Positions 1 through 8,867 of a stretch of 64,000 nucleotides of DNA are shown in pieces (within the stretch, counting starts at the first letter, position 1; the number at the start of each line of letters is the position of its first letter). Source of the stretch: Aquipuribacter nitratireducens. GTDB taxonomy: Bacteria > Actinomycetota > Actinomycetes > Actinomycetales > JBBAYJ01. The DNA lies in NCBI RefSeq assembly GCF_037860835.1, contig NZ_JBBEOG010000010.1:1-64000 (forward strand). Reading direction: 5' to 3'. The notes under the pieces are model-generated. The model was not told the DNA's origin, did no database searches, and worked only from the letters and a program-made list of their open reading frames with translations. A program made the translations under genes and the position numbers.

Positions 1-27
1 GGCGCCGAGCGCCTGATCCGACGATGA
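1..27 (+). CDS. 3' end of an upstream gene, possibly pnp (partial)
   Basis: Frame 1 reads through the first 24 bases and stops at TGA 25-27, which overlaps the ATG of the next gene in an ATGA arrangement. Only the last eight residues (GAERLIRR) are present, so nothing in the sequence identifies the product. The guess of polynucleotide phosphorylase rests on the common actinobacterial order pnp - M16 peptidase - dapB. Confidence 0.3.
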   Translation, partial: GAERLIRR

Positions 28-1346
28 GCCCGGTCGATCTCCCGATCGACGACACCGCCGTCGCCCGCACCGTCCTGCCCTCCGGGGTCCGCGTCCTCAC
101 CGAGACGATGCCGGGGCTGCGCTCGGCGACCGTCGGCATGTGGGTCGGCGTCGGCTCCCGCGACGAGGCCGACGGCCACCACGGCAGCACCCACTTCCTC
201 GAGCACCTGCTGTTCAAGGGCACGGGACGCCGGAGCCCCCTCGACATCGCCGAGGCGTTCGACACCGTCGGCGGCGAGGCGAACGCGGTGACGGGCAAGG
301 AGCACACGTGCTACTACGCCCGCGTCATGGCCGAGGACACCGCCATGGCCGTCGACGTCATCGCCGACATGGTAACGAGCTCGACGCTCGACGAGGACGA
401 CTTCGGCTCCGAGCGCGAGGTCATCCTCGAGGAGCTCGCGATGGCGGAGGACGACCCGACCGACGTCGTGCACGAGCGCTTCGCCGAGGCCGTGCTGGGG
501 GCGCACCCGCTCGGGCGGCCCATCGGGGGCACGCCCGAGACCATCCGCGCGGTGGGCCGCGACGACGTCCTCGCCCACTACCGCCGCCACTACGAGGCGC
601 CCACGCTCGTGGTCACCGCCGCCGGTGGCGTCGACCACGACGACGTCGTGCGGCTCGTCGAGTCCGAGCTCGCCCGCGGCGGGTGGACGTCGCAGGCGCC
701 GGGACGCCCCCGCCGCCCGCACGCCGGTCGCCGCGACGACGGTCCCGCCCGCGCGACCGGGTCCGACGTGGTCGTGCGCCGCGACACCGAGCAGGCGCAG
801 GTCGTGCTCGGCACCTCGGGGCTCGCCGCGACCGACGAGCGCCGCTACGTCCTCAGCGTCCTCACCACCGTGCTCGGCGGTGGCATGAGCAGCCGGCTGT
901 TCCAGGAGGTGCGGGAGAAGCGGGGCCTCGCCTACAGCGTGTACTCCTTCGCCTCCAGCTACACCGACGGCGGCTACGTCGGCCTCTACGCGGGCTGCAA
1001 CCCGGCGAAGGTCGACACGGTCGTCGACCTGCTGCGCAGCGAGTGGGAGCGCCTCGCGGAGGACGGCCTCGACGCCGACGAGCTCGCGCGCGGCGTCGGG
1101 CAGATCGCCGGCGGCATGACCCTGGGACTGGAGGACTCCGGGTCGCGCATGACGCGCCTGGGCAAGGCCGAGCTCGTCCACGGCGCGTACACCGACCTCG
1201 ACGAGGCCGTCGCGCGGCTGCGCGCCGTCACCCCCGAGCAGGTGCAGGCGCTCGCCGGGGAGCTGCTCGAGCGGCCCCGCACGCTCGCCGTCGTCGGGCC
1301 CTTCGACGAGGCCCGCGCGTTCGGCGGCACCGGGACCGCCGCGTGA
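24..1346 (+). CDS. M16-family zinc metallopeptidase
   Basis: This is a pitrilysin-type processing peptidase. The inverted zinc motif HxxEH is at residues 57-61 (HFLEH), and the distal glutamate ligand E137 lies 76 residues further on, the spacing of the active M16B subunit. The C-terminal half carries the usual GGGMSSRLFQEVREKRGLAY signature near residue 290. At 440 aa the length is typical for single-chain bacterial members, which likely cut short or misfolded peptides in the cytoplasm. The ATG at 24 overlaps the preceding stop, and the stop overlaps dapB by 4 nt, so it is probably co-translated in a pnp-M16-dapB operon. The physiological substrate is unknown. Confidence 0.92.
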   Translation: MSPVDLPIDDTAVARTVLPSGVRVLTETMPGLRSATVGMWVGVGSRDEADGHHGSTHFLEHLLFKGTGRRSPLDIAEAFDTVGGEANAVTGKEHTCYYARVMAEDTAMAVDVIADMVTSSTLDEDDFGSEREVILEELAMAEDDPTDVVHERFAEAVLGAHPLGRPIGGTPETIRAVGRDDVLAHYRRHYEAPTLVVTAAGGVDHDDVVRLVESELARGGWTSQAPGRPRRPHAGRRDDGPARATGSDVVVRRDTEQAQVVLGTSGLAATDERRYVLSVLTTVLGGGMSSRLFQEVREKRGLAYSVYSFASSYTDGGYVGLYAGCNPAKVDTVVDLLRSEWERLAEDGLDADELARGVGQIAGGMTLGLEDSGSRMTRLGKAELVHGAYTDLDEAVARLRAVTPEQVQALAGELLERPRTLAVVGPFDEARAFGGTGTAA

Positions 1347-2095
1347 GCCCCGCCGCCACGCGGGTCGTCGTCGCCGGCGCCGGCGGGCGGATGGGCCGCG
1401 CCGCCTGCGAGGCCGTCGACGAGGCCGACGACCTCGAGCTCCACGGCCGGGTCGGTCGTGACGACGACCTCGTGGCGGCGCTCGACGGGGCCGACGTCCT
1501 CGTCGACCTCTCGGTGCCGGACGCCTCGCCGGGCAACGTCGCGACGGCCGTCCGCGCCGGGGTCCACTGCGTCGTGGGGACGACCGGCTGGAGCGACAGC
1601 CGACTCGACGCGCTGCGCGCCGAGCTCGACGAAGCGCCGGCCGTCGGCGTGCTCGTCGCCCCGAACTTCTCCGTCGGGGCGCTGCTGGTGGCGGACTTCG
1701 CCGCGCGGGCCGCCCGGTTCTTCGAGTCCGTCGAGGTCGTCGAGCTCCACCACCCCGACAAGGTCGACGCCCCGTCCGGCACCGCGGTGCGCACGGCGCG
1801 GGGGATCGCCGCGGCCCGGGCCGCGGCCGGGCTCGGCCCCTCGCCGGACGCGACGACGCAGTCCCTGCCGGGGGCGCGCGGCGCCGACGTCGACGGGGTG
1901 CGGGTGCACGCCGTCCGGCTGCGGGGTCTCGTCGCGCACCAGGAGGTGCTCCTCGGCGGGCCGGGGGAGCAGCTGACCCTGCGCCACGACAGCCTCGACC
2001 GGTCCTCCTTCATGCCGGGTGTGCTCCTCGGCGTCCGGCAGGTGGCCGGACACCCCGGCCTCACGGTCGGGCTGGAGCACTGGCTCGACCTGTGA
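1343..2095 (+). CDS. dapB: 4-hydroxy-tetrahydrodipicolinate reductase
   Basis: DapB performs the NAD(P)H-dependent reduction in the lysine and meso-diaminopimelate pathway, feeding peptidoglycan synthesis. The Rossmann motif GAGGRMGRA is at residues 12-20. The signature ELHHPDKVDAPSGTA is at 134-148, with catalytic H136/H137 and K140. The length of 250 aa matches the family. The GTG start at 1343 overlaps the stop of the M16 peptidase (GTGA), and the gene overlaps the next one by 4 nt in the same way. I prefer this start because the nucleotide-binding strand begins only a few residues later. Confidence 0.95.
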   Translation: MSPAATRVVVAGAGGRMGRAACEAVDEADDLELHGRVGRDDDLVAALDGADVLVDLSVPDASPGNVATAVRAGVHCVVGTTGWSDSRLDALRAELDEAPAVGVLVAPNFSVGALLVADFAARAARFFESVEVVELHHPDKVDAPSGTAVRTARGIAAARAAAGLGPSPDATTQSLPGARGADVDGVRVHAVRLRGLVAHQEVLLGGPGEQLTLRHDSLDRSSFMPGVLLGVRQVAGHPGLTVGLEHWLDL

Positions 2096-2574
2096 CCGGT
2101 CGCGAGCGCGCCCCTCGGCGCCCGGTGCCGTGGCCGAAGGTCGTCGTCGTCGTGCTCCTCGTCGTCCTCGGCTTCTACCTCGCGGGGCTGCTCGCTCGGG
2201 CGGTCGCCGTCGCGCAGGACGGCTCCGTCGTCGGGTGGGGCCTCGCGGCCGGCCTCGTCGCGCTCGTCCTCGCGGGCGCCCTGGCCGTGGCCGCGGAGCT
2301 CCGCTTCGGCGCCGCCACGCAGCGGCTCGGGCGGCAGCTCGAGGCGGAGGACGCCCTGCCCGAGGTCCCCGTGCGCCGCCCTGGCGAGCCGAGGGACCGC
2401 GCGGCCGAGCAGGCCGCGTTCGACCGCCACCGGGCTGAGGTGCAGGCCGACCCGGACGCGTGGCGGGCGTGGTTCCGCCTGGCGCTGGCCTACGACGCCG
2501 CCGGCGACCGGCGGCGCGGGCGGGCCGCCGCGCGGCACGCCGTCCGGCTCCACCGCGCGGCTCCGGGCGCCTGA
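2092..2574 (+). CDS. small membrane protein with cytosolic helical (TPR-like) tail
   Basis: The 160-aa product has two predicted membrane helices (about residues 16-38 and 46-70). A charged region follows, then a helical segment ending in a TPR-like pattern (about 120-155, with AWFRLALAYDAAGD). It starts at the GTG overlapping the dapB stop, so it is the last gene of the operon. I do not recognise a named family. Small membrane proteins of this kind commonly follow dapB in actinobacteria, but no function can be inferred. Confidence 0.75.
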   Translation: MTGRERAPRRPVPWPKVVVVVLLVVLGFYLAGLLARAVAVAQDGSVVGWGLAAGLVALVLAGALAVAAELRFGAATQRLGRQLEAEDALPEVPVRRPGEPRDRAAEQAAFDRHRAEVQADPDAWRAWFRLALAYDAAGDRRRGRAAARHAVRLHRAAPGA

Positions 2575-2581
2575 GCGGCTC

Positions 2582-3778
2582 CTAGCGCGTCCCCGGCGCG
2601 AGCGCCTGCTCCCGCGGCGGGACCGGTCCGGCGACGGCGTCGACGACCTGCGCCACGCCCTCCTCCAGGGGGCCGCGACGGAACCGCATCCGCCACACCC
2701 ACGCGACGACGAGCGCGACCAGGGAGTGCACGATCCAGTCGCCCGGGTCGGTCAGGCCGGGTTGGCCCGCCCACACCGCCACGACGTGCGCGGAGTACAG
2801 GGTGAGCGTCATGGAGCCGGCAGCGGCGAGCGGCAGCAGGACGGCGCCCGCCGGGCCGCGTGCGACGAGCAGGCAGGCGCCGACGACGGCGAGCGCCACC
2901 CCCGCCGTGCCGAGGAGGTCGAGCGGGGCGCCGCTGTGCGGCGTGCGGATCGCGAGCCACCACCACGACGAGGTCGGCGTGGTGCCGAAGAACGGCCCCT
3001 CGACCCCGCGCCCGCTCAGCGGGTCGCCGCCGGCGAGCGCACGTTGCGCCGCCGCCGTCGACAGCAGCGCCCACGACACGAGCCAGCTGCCGGCCGCGAG
3101 CAGCAGCCCCGAGCCGACGAGCCCGAGCGCGGTCGCGGTCCGTCGCAGCGGGAGACGGCCCACCGCGGCGCCCAGCAGGAGGTAGCCGAACCACGTGAGC
3201 ACGGGGTAGTAGCCCGTGAGCAGCAGGTCCTGGAGGGAGGCGACCGGCTGCACGAGCAGTCGTTCCAGCCCGACCTGCGGACCCGGCCCGTCGAGGCCGA
3301 ACGTCAGCCGCAGCCACTGGGAGGCGACGGGGGCGAGCAGGAGCCACAGCCCACCCCCCAGGGCGAGCACGGCCGCCGGCAGCCGCACGAACGGCACGAC
3401 GAGCACGAAGAGCACGGCGTAGTACTGGAGGATCACGGCGACCGGCGGGCCGAGGCTCGCGAGGGTGAGGCCGACGACGAGGACGAGGACCGCGCGCACC
3501 GCCGTCCGCGCCCACGCGTGGCCGAGCGAGGTCCGGGGCCCGTCGGTGGCCCCGTCGGCGAGCGCGAGGCCCGCGCCCGCGAGGAGGGCGAACGTCGCCG
3601 ACGCCCGACCGTCGGCAAGCGCGAAGGCGGGGTTCGCGGTGCCGTCGGACAGGCTCCGGTCGAGCAGGTGCGTCGCCATCATGCCGAGGAGGGCGAGCCC
3701 GCGGGCGGCGTCGACCCCCCGCAGGCGACGCGAGCCCAGGAGCGGTCCGGGCCGCTGCGCCGTGTCGGTGCGCGTCAC
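2582..3778 (-). CDS. polytopic membrane protein, DUF418 / acyltransferase-like
   Basis: The 398-aa protein has about nine to ten hydrophobic segments. It opens with the pattern LRGVDAARGLALLGMMATH, typical of heparan-alpha-glucosaminide N-acetyltransferase-like and DUF418 membrane proteins. Near the C-terminus, GSMTLTLYSAHVV followed by a short helix also fits DUF418. These proteins are thought to modify cell-envelope glycans, but the substrate here is unknown. The GTG start at 3778 overlaps the stop of the upstream acetyltransferase (GTGA), so the two are co-translated. The gene converges on the dapB operon with an 8-nt gap. Confidence 0.75.
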   Translation of the reverse strand: MTRTDTAQRPGPLLGSRRLRGVDAARGLALLGMMATHLLDRSLSDGTANPAFALADGRASATFALLAGAGLALADGATDGPRTSLGHAWARTAVRAVLVLVVGLTLASLGPPVAVILQYYAVLFVLVVPFVRLPAAVLALGGGLWLLLAPVASQWLRLTFGLDGPGPQVGLERLLVQPVASLQDLLLTGYYPVLTWFGYLLLGAAVGRLPLRRTATALGLVGSGLLLAAGSWLVSWALLSTAAAQRALAGGDPLSGRGVEGPFFGTTPTSSWWWLAIRTPHSGAPLDLLGTAGVALAVVGACLLVARGPAGAVLLPLAAAGSMTLTLYSAHVVAVWAGQPGLTDPGDWIVHSLVALVVAWVWRMRFRRGPLEEGVAQVVDAVAGPVPPREQALAPGTR

Positions 3779-4374
3779 GCGGGCTCGAGCCAGGCGCTGA
3801 GGCGCACCTCCGGCCACACCGTCCGGGCGTCGACGTCGTCGTCCCGGGTGCTGTCGTCCCCCGTGCCGTCGCCCCCGGCCAGGGCGCGCCGGCGCCTCGC
3901 GCCGTCCGGGGCGAACCCGGCGCCCTGCAGGAAGGCCCGGCGAGGGGCGTCGTCGACGTGGACCCACGCCTCGAGCCGCTCGACCCCGCGCGCGCGGGAG
4001 GTGTCGGCGACCGCGGCGAGGAGGCGCGACCCGTGCCCCTGGCGGGTGTGGAGGGGGTCGACCTCGAGGGCGACGAGCTCGACCGCGGCCGGGTCGTCGG
4101 GGACGGGGGCGGCGGCGGCGAAGCCGGCGACGATGCCGTCGCCGACCGCCACGTGCACCGTGTGGGCGGGGGAGGGCGGCGCGAGGACGGCGTCCCGCCA
4201 CGCCTCCGCGAGGGCCGCGGCGCCCAGGGCCTCGACGACGCGAGGCGGCAGGAGCGAGGCGTACGGACCGGTCCACGACCGTGCGTGGACGGCGCCGATG
4301 GCGGGCACGTCGGCGTCGCGGGCCGGGCGCACCGAGCGGTCGGCACCGGCACCTCCGCCGAGCGGGCTCGTCAT
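3775..4374 (-). CDS. GNAT-family N-acetyltransferase
   Basis: The 199-aa product shows the GNAT core. A conserved strand VELVALEVDPLHTRQGHGSRLL (about residues 95-116) contains the acetyl-CoA pyrophosphate-binding (R/Q)xxGxG/A signature as RQGHGS. It is followed by the late motif ARGVERLEAWVHVDDAPRRAFLQGAGF. The ATG at 4374 is the start; a longer frame upstream reads low-complexity sequence and is unlikely to be translated. It overlaps the downstream membrane protein by 4 nt. The acceptor substrate cannot be predicted. Confidence 0.85.
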   Translation of the reverse strand: MTSPLGGGAGADRSVRPARDADVPAIGAVHARSWTGPYASLLPPRVVEALGAAALAEAWRDAVLAPPSPAHTVHVAVGDGIVAGFAAAAPVPDDPAAVELVALEVDPLHTRQGHGSRLLAAVADTSRARGVERLEAWVHVDDAPRRAFLQGAGFAPDGARRRRALAGGDGTGDDSTRDDDVDARTVWPEVRLSAWLEPA

Positions 4375-4400
4375 GGCGCCGATCGTGTCACGGGGACGCA

Positions 4401-4432
4401 CGACGCCCGCGCCGGGGTGGGCGCGGGCGTCG
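4401..4432 (-). terminator. GC-rich hairpin after qcrB
   Basis: A perfect 13-bp inverted repeat (4401-4413 with 4420-4432) encloses a 6-nt loop, 25 nt beyond the qcrB stop. No U-tract follows on the minus strand, as is common for actinobacterial intrinsic-type terminators. It probably ends the respiratory operon transcript. Confidence 0.6.
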
Positions 4433-4456
4433 AGGTGGAGTGCGGTCCGTCGTGGC

Positions 4457-6178
4457 TCAGGCCTGGCCGGAGCCGATCTGCTTCTCGGAGCGGGCGTCGA
4501 GGCGCTCGCCGTCCGCACCGTGCGCCGCGGAGTCGATGGCGTCGACCTCGTCGTGGGCGCCGTGGCTGTGCGCGGCCGCCAGCTCGGCGGGCGTGACCGG
4601 CTCGACCCGGTCCTCGAAGTAGAAGCGCGAGAGCCGGCGCCGCATCCCGTCCGCCCACGCCCCCTTGCGCCGGACGCCGTTGGCGTCCGTCACCGGGCCC
4701 GGGTCGAGCGGACGGTACGCCTCGTGCTGCACGAGCTCCCAGCGCTCGAACTCGTCCATCGGGCGGTGCCGCTCGAGCACCTCGCCGGTGTCGAGGCGGT
4801 ACACCTGCCCGGTCTCGACGCCGTGGAGGACGCGCTCGCGGTCACGACGCTGCAGGCCCAGGCAGATCCGCTTGGTCACGATGAACGCGAGCGGCGGGGC
4901 GACGAACATCATGACCCCGACGAAGCGGGTGATGTCGTTGATCGCGAGGCCGAGCTGGACGGCGAGGATGTCGTTGCCGCCGTTGGCCCACATGAGCACG
5001 TAGAACGTGAGCGCCATGACGCCGAGCCCGGTGCGCGTCGGGGCGTTGCGGGGACGGTCGAGCAGGTGGTGCTCCCGCTTGTCGCCCGTCGCTGCCGCCT
5101 CGATCCACGGGTACGCGACGAGGACGGTCGTGATGAGGCCCGGCAGGACGACCGCCGGCAGGAGGATGTTGCCGCTCAGCACGTAGCCGAAGATGTTCAC
5201 CTCGAGCCAGCCCGGCATCGTCCGGACGGCGCCGTCGAGCCAGCCCATGTACCAGTCCGGCTGTGACCCGGCGGTGACCGGCGAGGGGTCGTACGGCCCG
5301 TACGCCCAGATGGGGTTGATCTGGACGAACGCCGCCATGAGGGCGATGACGCCGAAGACGATGAAGAAGAAGCCGCCGGCCTTCGCGACGTACACCGGCA
5401 GCAGCGGGTACCCGACGACGTTGCCGTTGGTGCGGCCCGGCCCCGGGTACTGCGTGTGCTTGTGCAGGACGACGAGGAACAGGTGCGCGGCGATGAGCGC
5501 GAGGAAGATCGCGGGCAGCAGCAGCACGTGGATGGTGTAGAGGCGGGGGATGAACGCCTCGCCCGGGAACTCGCCTGCGAAGGCGAAGAAGTGGATGTAG
5601 GTGCCGATGAGCGGGATCGCGAGGATGATCGCCGCCGCGATCCGGAGCCCGGTGCCGGACAGGAGGTCGTCGGGCAGCGAGTAGCCGGCGAAGCCCTCGA
5701 AGATGGCGAGCAGGGCGAGCAGGGCGCCGATGACCCAGTTGAGCTCGCGGGGCTTGCGGAACGCGCCGGTGAAGAAGACCCGCATCATGTGGACGACGGT
5801 CGCCGCCACGAACACGAGCGCGGCCCAGTGGTGGATCTGCCGCATGAGCAGGCCGCCGCGCACCTCGTAGCTGAGGTCGACGGTCGAGGCCCACGCCTCC
5901 GACACGAGCTTGCCCTGCGCGGGCTCGTACGGACCCTCGTACTCGATGAGGGCGACCGAGGGGATGTAGAAGAACGTGAGGAAGACGCCTGTGACGAGGC
6001 AGATGATGAAGCTGTAGAGCGCGATCTCGCCGAGCATGAAGGACCAGTGGTCGGGGAAGATCTTGCGGGCGCCGCCGCGGACGACCCCGCCGAGGCCGAG
6101 CCGGGAGTCCGCCCAGCCGCCGAGCTTGCCCGTGCGGGTGGTGTACTCGGGCTCCCGCGTCGCCGTCGTCGCGCTCAT
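4457..6178 (-). CDS. qcrB: cytochrome bc1 complex cytochrome b subunit
   Basis: QcrB is the membrane subunit of the menaquinol:cytochrome c oxidoreductase that forms the actinobacterial bcc-aa3 supercomplex. The N-terminal half has the haem-ligating helices (MRQIHHWAA... VVHMMRVFFTGAF, and HFFAFAGEFPGEAFIPRLYTIHVLLLP). The quinol-oxidation PEWY loop appears as PDWY (GSQPDWYMGWLDGAVR), the actinobacterial form. The 573-aa length includes the long C-terminal cytosolic extension usual in this phylum. The ATG at 6178 overlaps the qcrA stop (ATGA). It is the last gene of ctaE-qcrC-qcrA-qcrB. Confidence 0.97.
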   Translation of the reverse strand: MSATTATREPEYTTRTGKLGGWADSRLGLGGVVRGGARKIFPDHWSFMLGEIALYSFIICLVTGVFLTFFYIPSVALIEYEGPYEPAQGKLVSEAWASTVDLSYEVRGGLLMRQIHHWAALVFVAATVVHMMRVFFTGAFRKPRELNWVIGALLALLAIFEGFAGYSLPDDLLSGTGLRIAAAIILAIPLIGTYIHFFAFAGEFPGEAFIPRLYTIHVLLLPAIFLALIAAHLFLVVLHKHTQYPGPGRTNGNVVGYPLLPVYVAKAGGFFFIVFGVIALMAAFVQINPIWAYGPYDPSPVTAGSQPDWYMGWLDGAVRTMPGWLEVNIFGYVLSGNILLPAVVLPGLITTVLVAYPWIEAAATGDKREHHLLDRPRNAPTRTGLGVMALTFYVLMWANGGNDILAVQLGLAINDITRFVGVMMFVAPPLAFIVTKRICLGLQRRDRERVLHGVETGQVYRLDTGEVLERHRPMDEFERWELVQHEAYRPLDPGPVTDANGVRRKGAWADGMRRRLSRFYFEDRVEPVTPAELAAAHSHGAHDEVDAIDSAAHGADGERLDARSEKQIGSGQA

Positions 6179-7272
6179 CAGGCCTCCTCAGCCATCCGTC
6201 GTGCGTCCTGCTCGCGCTCCCAGTAGGAGGGTCCGACCGGCTCCGAGAAGGGAGCAGTCGCAACCAAGTATCCCTCGTCGTCCACGGCGATGGGCAGCTG
6301 GGGGAGGGGTCGCTTCGCCGGGCCGAAGATGACCGCGCAGTCCTGCGTCACGTCGAACGTCGACTGGTGGCACGGGCACAGCAGGTGGTGGGTCTGCTGC
6401 TCGTACAGGGCGACCGGGCAGCCCATGTGGGTGCAGATCTTCGAGTACGCGACGATCCCCTCGTAGGCACCCGCCTGGGCGCCGGGGGACAGCTCGTCGG
6501 CCTCGAGGCGCATGAGGAGCACCGCGGCCTTCGCCTTCTCGTCGAGGAAGTGGCTCGCCTCCTCGATGCCCTCCGGCTGCACGTGGACCACCTGGCCGAT
6601 GACGAGGTCGGTGGCACGGATCAGCTGGCCCGTGGGGTCGGTGACGAGCCGGGTACCCGCCTCCCACAGGGTCTCGGCGAGGACGCCCTCGGGGTTCGGG
6701 CCCGTGTCCTTGAGGAGCACGACCGCCGGCAGCGGGGCGAGCGCGACGGCGCCGATGAGGGTGTTCCGGATGAGCGGGCGGCGGCCGATCCCGGACTCGC
6801 CGACGCCGGTGGCGAGGATCTCGGCCGCCTCCGCCTGCTCCTCCCGGGTGCCGTGGATCTGGTGGCGGTCCTCCACGGCCTCGGCGTCCGGCATGAGGGT
6901 CTTGGCCCAGTGCACGGCACCCACACCGATGCCGAAGAGCGTGAGGAAGATGCCGGACCCGAGGAGCGCGTTGGACAGGAAGATGCGCCCCTCCTCCGCC
7001 TGGTCGCGCAGGGGGACGGCGAAGTACCCGACGAGGGTGAGGATCGTGCCGATGATCGACAGGCCGAAGAGCACCGCGACCTGCAGCTCGGCGCGCCGCG
7101 CCGCACGCGGGTCGGTGTCGGCCATCCGGTGCTGGTGGGGCGGCAGCCCCGGGTTCTCGAACCGCTCCGGCAGCGCCGCGCCGCGCTCGGCGACGTCGGT
7201 GCCCGTGCGGCCGTGGGCCACGTCGGTGCTGCTCGGCTGCTCTCCCGTACGCCGGGTCATGTCGTCGCTCAC
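6178..7272 (-). CDS. qcrA: Rieske iron-sulfur subunit of the cytochrome bcc complex
   Basis: QcrA moves electrons from menaquinol to the dihaem cytochrome QcrC. The C-terminal Rieske domain has both cluster-binding boxes, CTHMGC and CPCHQS, separated by a short spacer. The N-terminal half has the three membrane helices typical of actinobacterial QcrA, preceded by a charged cytosolic stretch. The GTG at 7272 overlaps the qcrC stop (GTGA) and gives 364 aa; an in-frame ATG at 7260 is the alternative. The downstream ATGA overlap with qcrB indicates translational coupling. Confidence 0.95.
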   Translation of the reverse strand: MSDDMTRRTGEQPSSTDVAHGRTGTDVAERGAALPERFENPGLPPHQHRMADTDPRAARRAELQVAVLFGLSIIGTILTLVGYFAVPLRDQAEEGRIFLSNALLGSGIFLTLFGIGVGAVHWAKTLMPDAEAVEDRHQIHGTREEQAEAAEILATGVGESGIGRRPLIRNTLIGAVALAPLPAVVLLKDTGPNPEGVLAETLWEAGTRLVTDPTGQLIRATDLVIGQVVHVQPEGIEEASHFLDEKAKAAVLLMRLEADELSPGAQAGAYEGIVAYSKICTHMGCPVALYEQQTHHLLCPCHQSTFDVTQDCAVIFGPAKRPLPQLPIAVDDEGYLVATAPFSEPVGPSYWEREQDARRMAEEA

Positions 7273-8078
7273 CGTGCCTTCGCCCCCAGCCAGATCGCGC
7301 AGGCGACGAGGGCCGTCATGCCGACCACCCAGACGAACAGGCCGTCGCCCACGGGCCCGAAGGACCCGAGGGACAGCCCGCCGGGGGACGGCGTCGTGTC
7401 GAGGTAGTCGAGGTACGCGATGATGTCGTTCTTCTGCTGCGGGTCGAGGGTCTGGTCGCTGAAGACCGGCATCGACTGGGGCCCGGTCACCATCGCCTCG
7501 TAGACGTGGACGGGCTCGACGCCCTCGAGCCCCGGCGCGTACTTGCCCTCGGTGAGGGCGCCGCCGGAACCGGCGAAGTTGTGGCACATCGCGCAGTTGA
7601 CCCGGAACAGCTCGGCGCCCTCGGCGACGTCGCCGTTCTCGGGGTCGAGGTACTGCGCCTCCGGGATCGCGGGCCCGGCGCCGAAGGCCGTCGCGACGTA
7701 GGCGGCGAGGGCCCGGGTCTGCTCGGGCGTGTACTGCGGCCCGCGCTTCGGCACCTGCGGCCCCGACGCCTGGGCGGGCATGCGACCCGTCCCGACCTGG
7801 AAGTCGACCGACGCCGCGCCGACGCCGATGAGGGAGGGCCCGGCGACGTTGCCGTCGGCGCCCTCGTAGCCGCCCGCGCCGTCGAGCCCGTGGCACGTCG
7901 CGCAGTTCGCGACGAACAGCTCCTGCCCGAGGGCGATCTCGTCCTCGCCCCACGCGGGGCTCGCCTCGGCCCGGGTCGGCGCGACCGCCGCGTACGCCAG
8001 GCCTGCCGCCAGCAGGGCCGCGAGCAGGACGACGACCAGCGCCAGCGGGTGGCGGCGGTGGCGCATGACTGCGTTCAC
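7269..8078 (-). CDS. qcrC: dihaem cytochrome c subunit of the cytochrome bcc complex
   Basis: The 269-aa product has an N-terminal membrane anchor (about residues 10-32), two class I cytochrome c domains with CATCH and CAMCH haem sites, and a C-terminal membrane helix (GLFVWVVGMTALVACAIWLG). It replaces both cytochrome c1 and soluble cytochrome c in actinobacteria, passing electrons directly to the aa3 oxidase. The start is the GTG at 8078 or the in-frame ATG at 8066; neither has a strong ribosome binding site. It follows ctaE by 15 nt. Confidence 0.95.
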   Translation of the reverse strand: MNAVMRHRRHPLALVVVLLAALLAAGLAYAAVAPTRAEASPAWGEDEIALGQELFVANCATCHGLDGAGGYEGADGNVAGPSLIGVGAASVDFQVGTGRMPAQASGPQVPKRGPQYTPEQTRALAAYVATAFGAGPAIPEAQYLDPENGDVAEGAELFRVNCAMCHNFAGSGGALTEGKYAPGLEGVEPVHVYEAMVTGPQSMPVFSDQTLDPQQKNDIIAYLDYLDTTPSPGGLSLGSFGPVGDGLFVWVVGMTALVACAIWLGAKAR

Positions 8079-8093
8079 TGGGTGATCAGCCCC

Positions 8094-8726
8094 TCAGCTG
8101 AAGTAGACGGAGATGAACAGCGCGATCCACACCACGTCGACGAAGTGCCAGTAGTACGACGTGACGACCGCGGCGGTCTCCTCGGAGTGGCCGAAGCGGC
8201 GGGCGGCGAAGGTGCGGCCGATGACGACGAGGAACGCGAGCAGGCCACCGGTGACGTGGAGGCCGTGGAACCCGGTCGTGAGGTAGAAGGTCGAGCCGAA
8301 GGGCGAGGACGACATGGTGAGGCCCTCGTGGACGAGCTCGGCGTACTCGAACACCTGCCCCGACACGAAGATCGCACCGAGCAGGAACGTGAGGACGTAC
8401 CACTCGCGCATGCCCCACTGGCCGAGCTGGAACCAGCGGCCCGTGCGGGAGGGCTGGAAGCGTTCGGCGGCGAACACGCCGAACTGGCACGTGACGGAGC
8501 TCGACACGAGGATCAGGCAGTTGACGGCGGCGAAGGGGATGTTGAGCATCTCCTGGCCGGCGGCGTACGCCTCGGGACGGATCGAGCCGAGCGTGAAGAA
8601 CATCGCGAACAGGGCCGCGAAGAACATGAGCTCGCTCGAGAGCCAGACGATGGTCCCGACCGACGTGAGGTTGGGCCGGTTGACCACCGCAGGGGCGCCC
8701 GTGCCGACTGCCGTTGCTGCTGCCAC
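8094..8726 (-). CDS. ctaE: cytochrome c oxidase subunit III
   Basis: This 210-aa protein has five predicted membrane helices, the actinobacterial form of subunit III, which supports the aa3-type terminal oxidase. Recognisable family segments are [17 protein letters not shown] near the N-terminus and [14 protein letters not shown] at the C-terminus. It heads the operon ctaE-qcrC-qcrA-qcrB, the order seen in mycobacteria. The GTG at 8726 is supported by a -10 element 6 nt upstream, so the mRNA is probably leaderless. Confidence 0.96.
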   Translation of the reverse strand: MAAATAVGTGAPAVVNRPNLTSVGTIVWLSSELMFFAALFAMFFTLGSIRPEAYAAGQEMLNIPFAAVNCLILVSSSVTCQFGVFAAERFQPSRTGRWFQLGQWGMREWYVLTFLLGAIFVSGQVFEYAELVHEGLTMSSSPFGSTFYLTTGFHGLHVTGGLLAFLVVIGRTFAARRFGHSEETAAVVTSYYWHFVDVVWIALFISVYFS

Positions 8727-8732
8727 GGCGTC

Positions 8733-8738
8733 AATCTA
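8733..8738 (-). promoter_or_regulatory. -10 element of the ctaE-qcr operon
   Basis: On the minus strand TAGATT lies 6 nt before the ctaE GTG. This fits the TAnnnT-N6-7-start pattern of actinobacterial leaderless promoters and places the transcription start at the first base of the start codon. No convincing -35 box is visible. Confidence 0.6.
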
Positions 8739-8854
8739 ACCCGTGGGCGCACGGAAGGAGAGGGCACCCCTGCGCGAGGGCGGGCGCCGTGTCGCGTCGC
8801 CGAGCCGTGCTCGAGCTCGACAGGTGCCGTCCGGTCAACGCACGAGCCGCCCGG

Positions 8855-8860
8855 TAGATT
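8855..8860 (+). promoter_or_regulatory. -10 element of the receiver-like gene and trpD
   Basis: TAGATT lies 7 nt before the ATG at 8868, again predicting a leaderless mRNA. It is the same hexamer as the divergent ctaE -10 element, so both directions out of this 141-bp gap (8727-8867) are accounted for. Confidence 0.55.
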
Positions 8861-8867
8861 CCCGCGC

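Noticed and set aside
2726-5266. An 846-codon plus-strand frame opposite the membrane protein, GNAT and qcrB genes
   Set aside because: The sequence is Arg/Gly/Glu-rich low complexity, spans three well-supported minus-strand genes and has no domain pattern.
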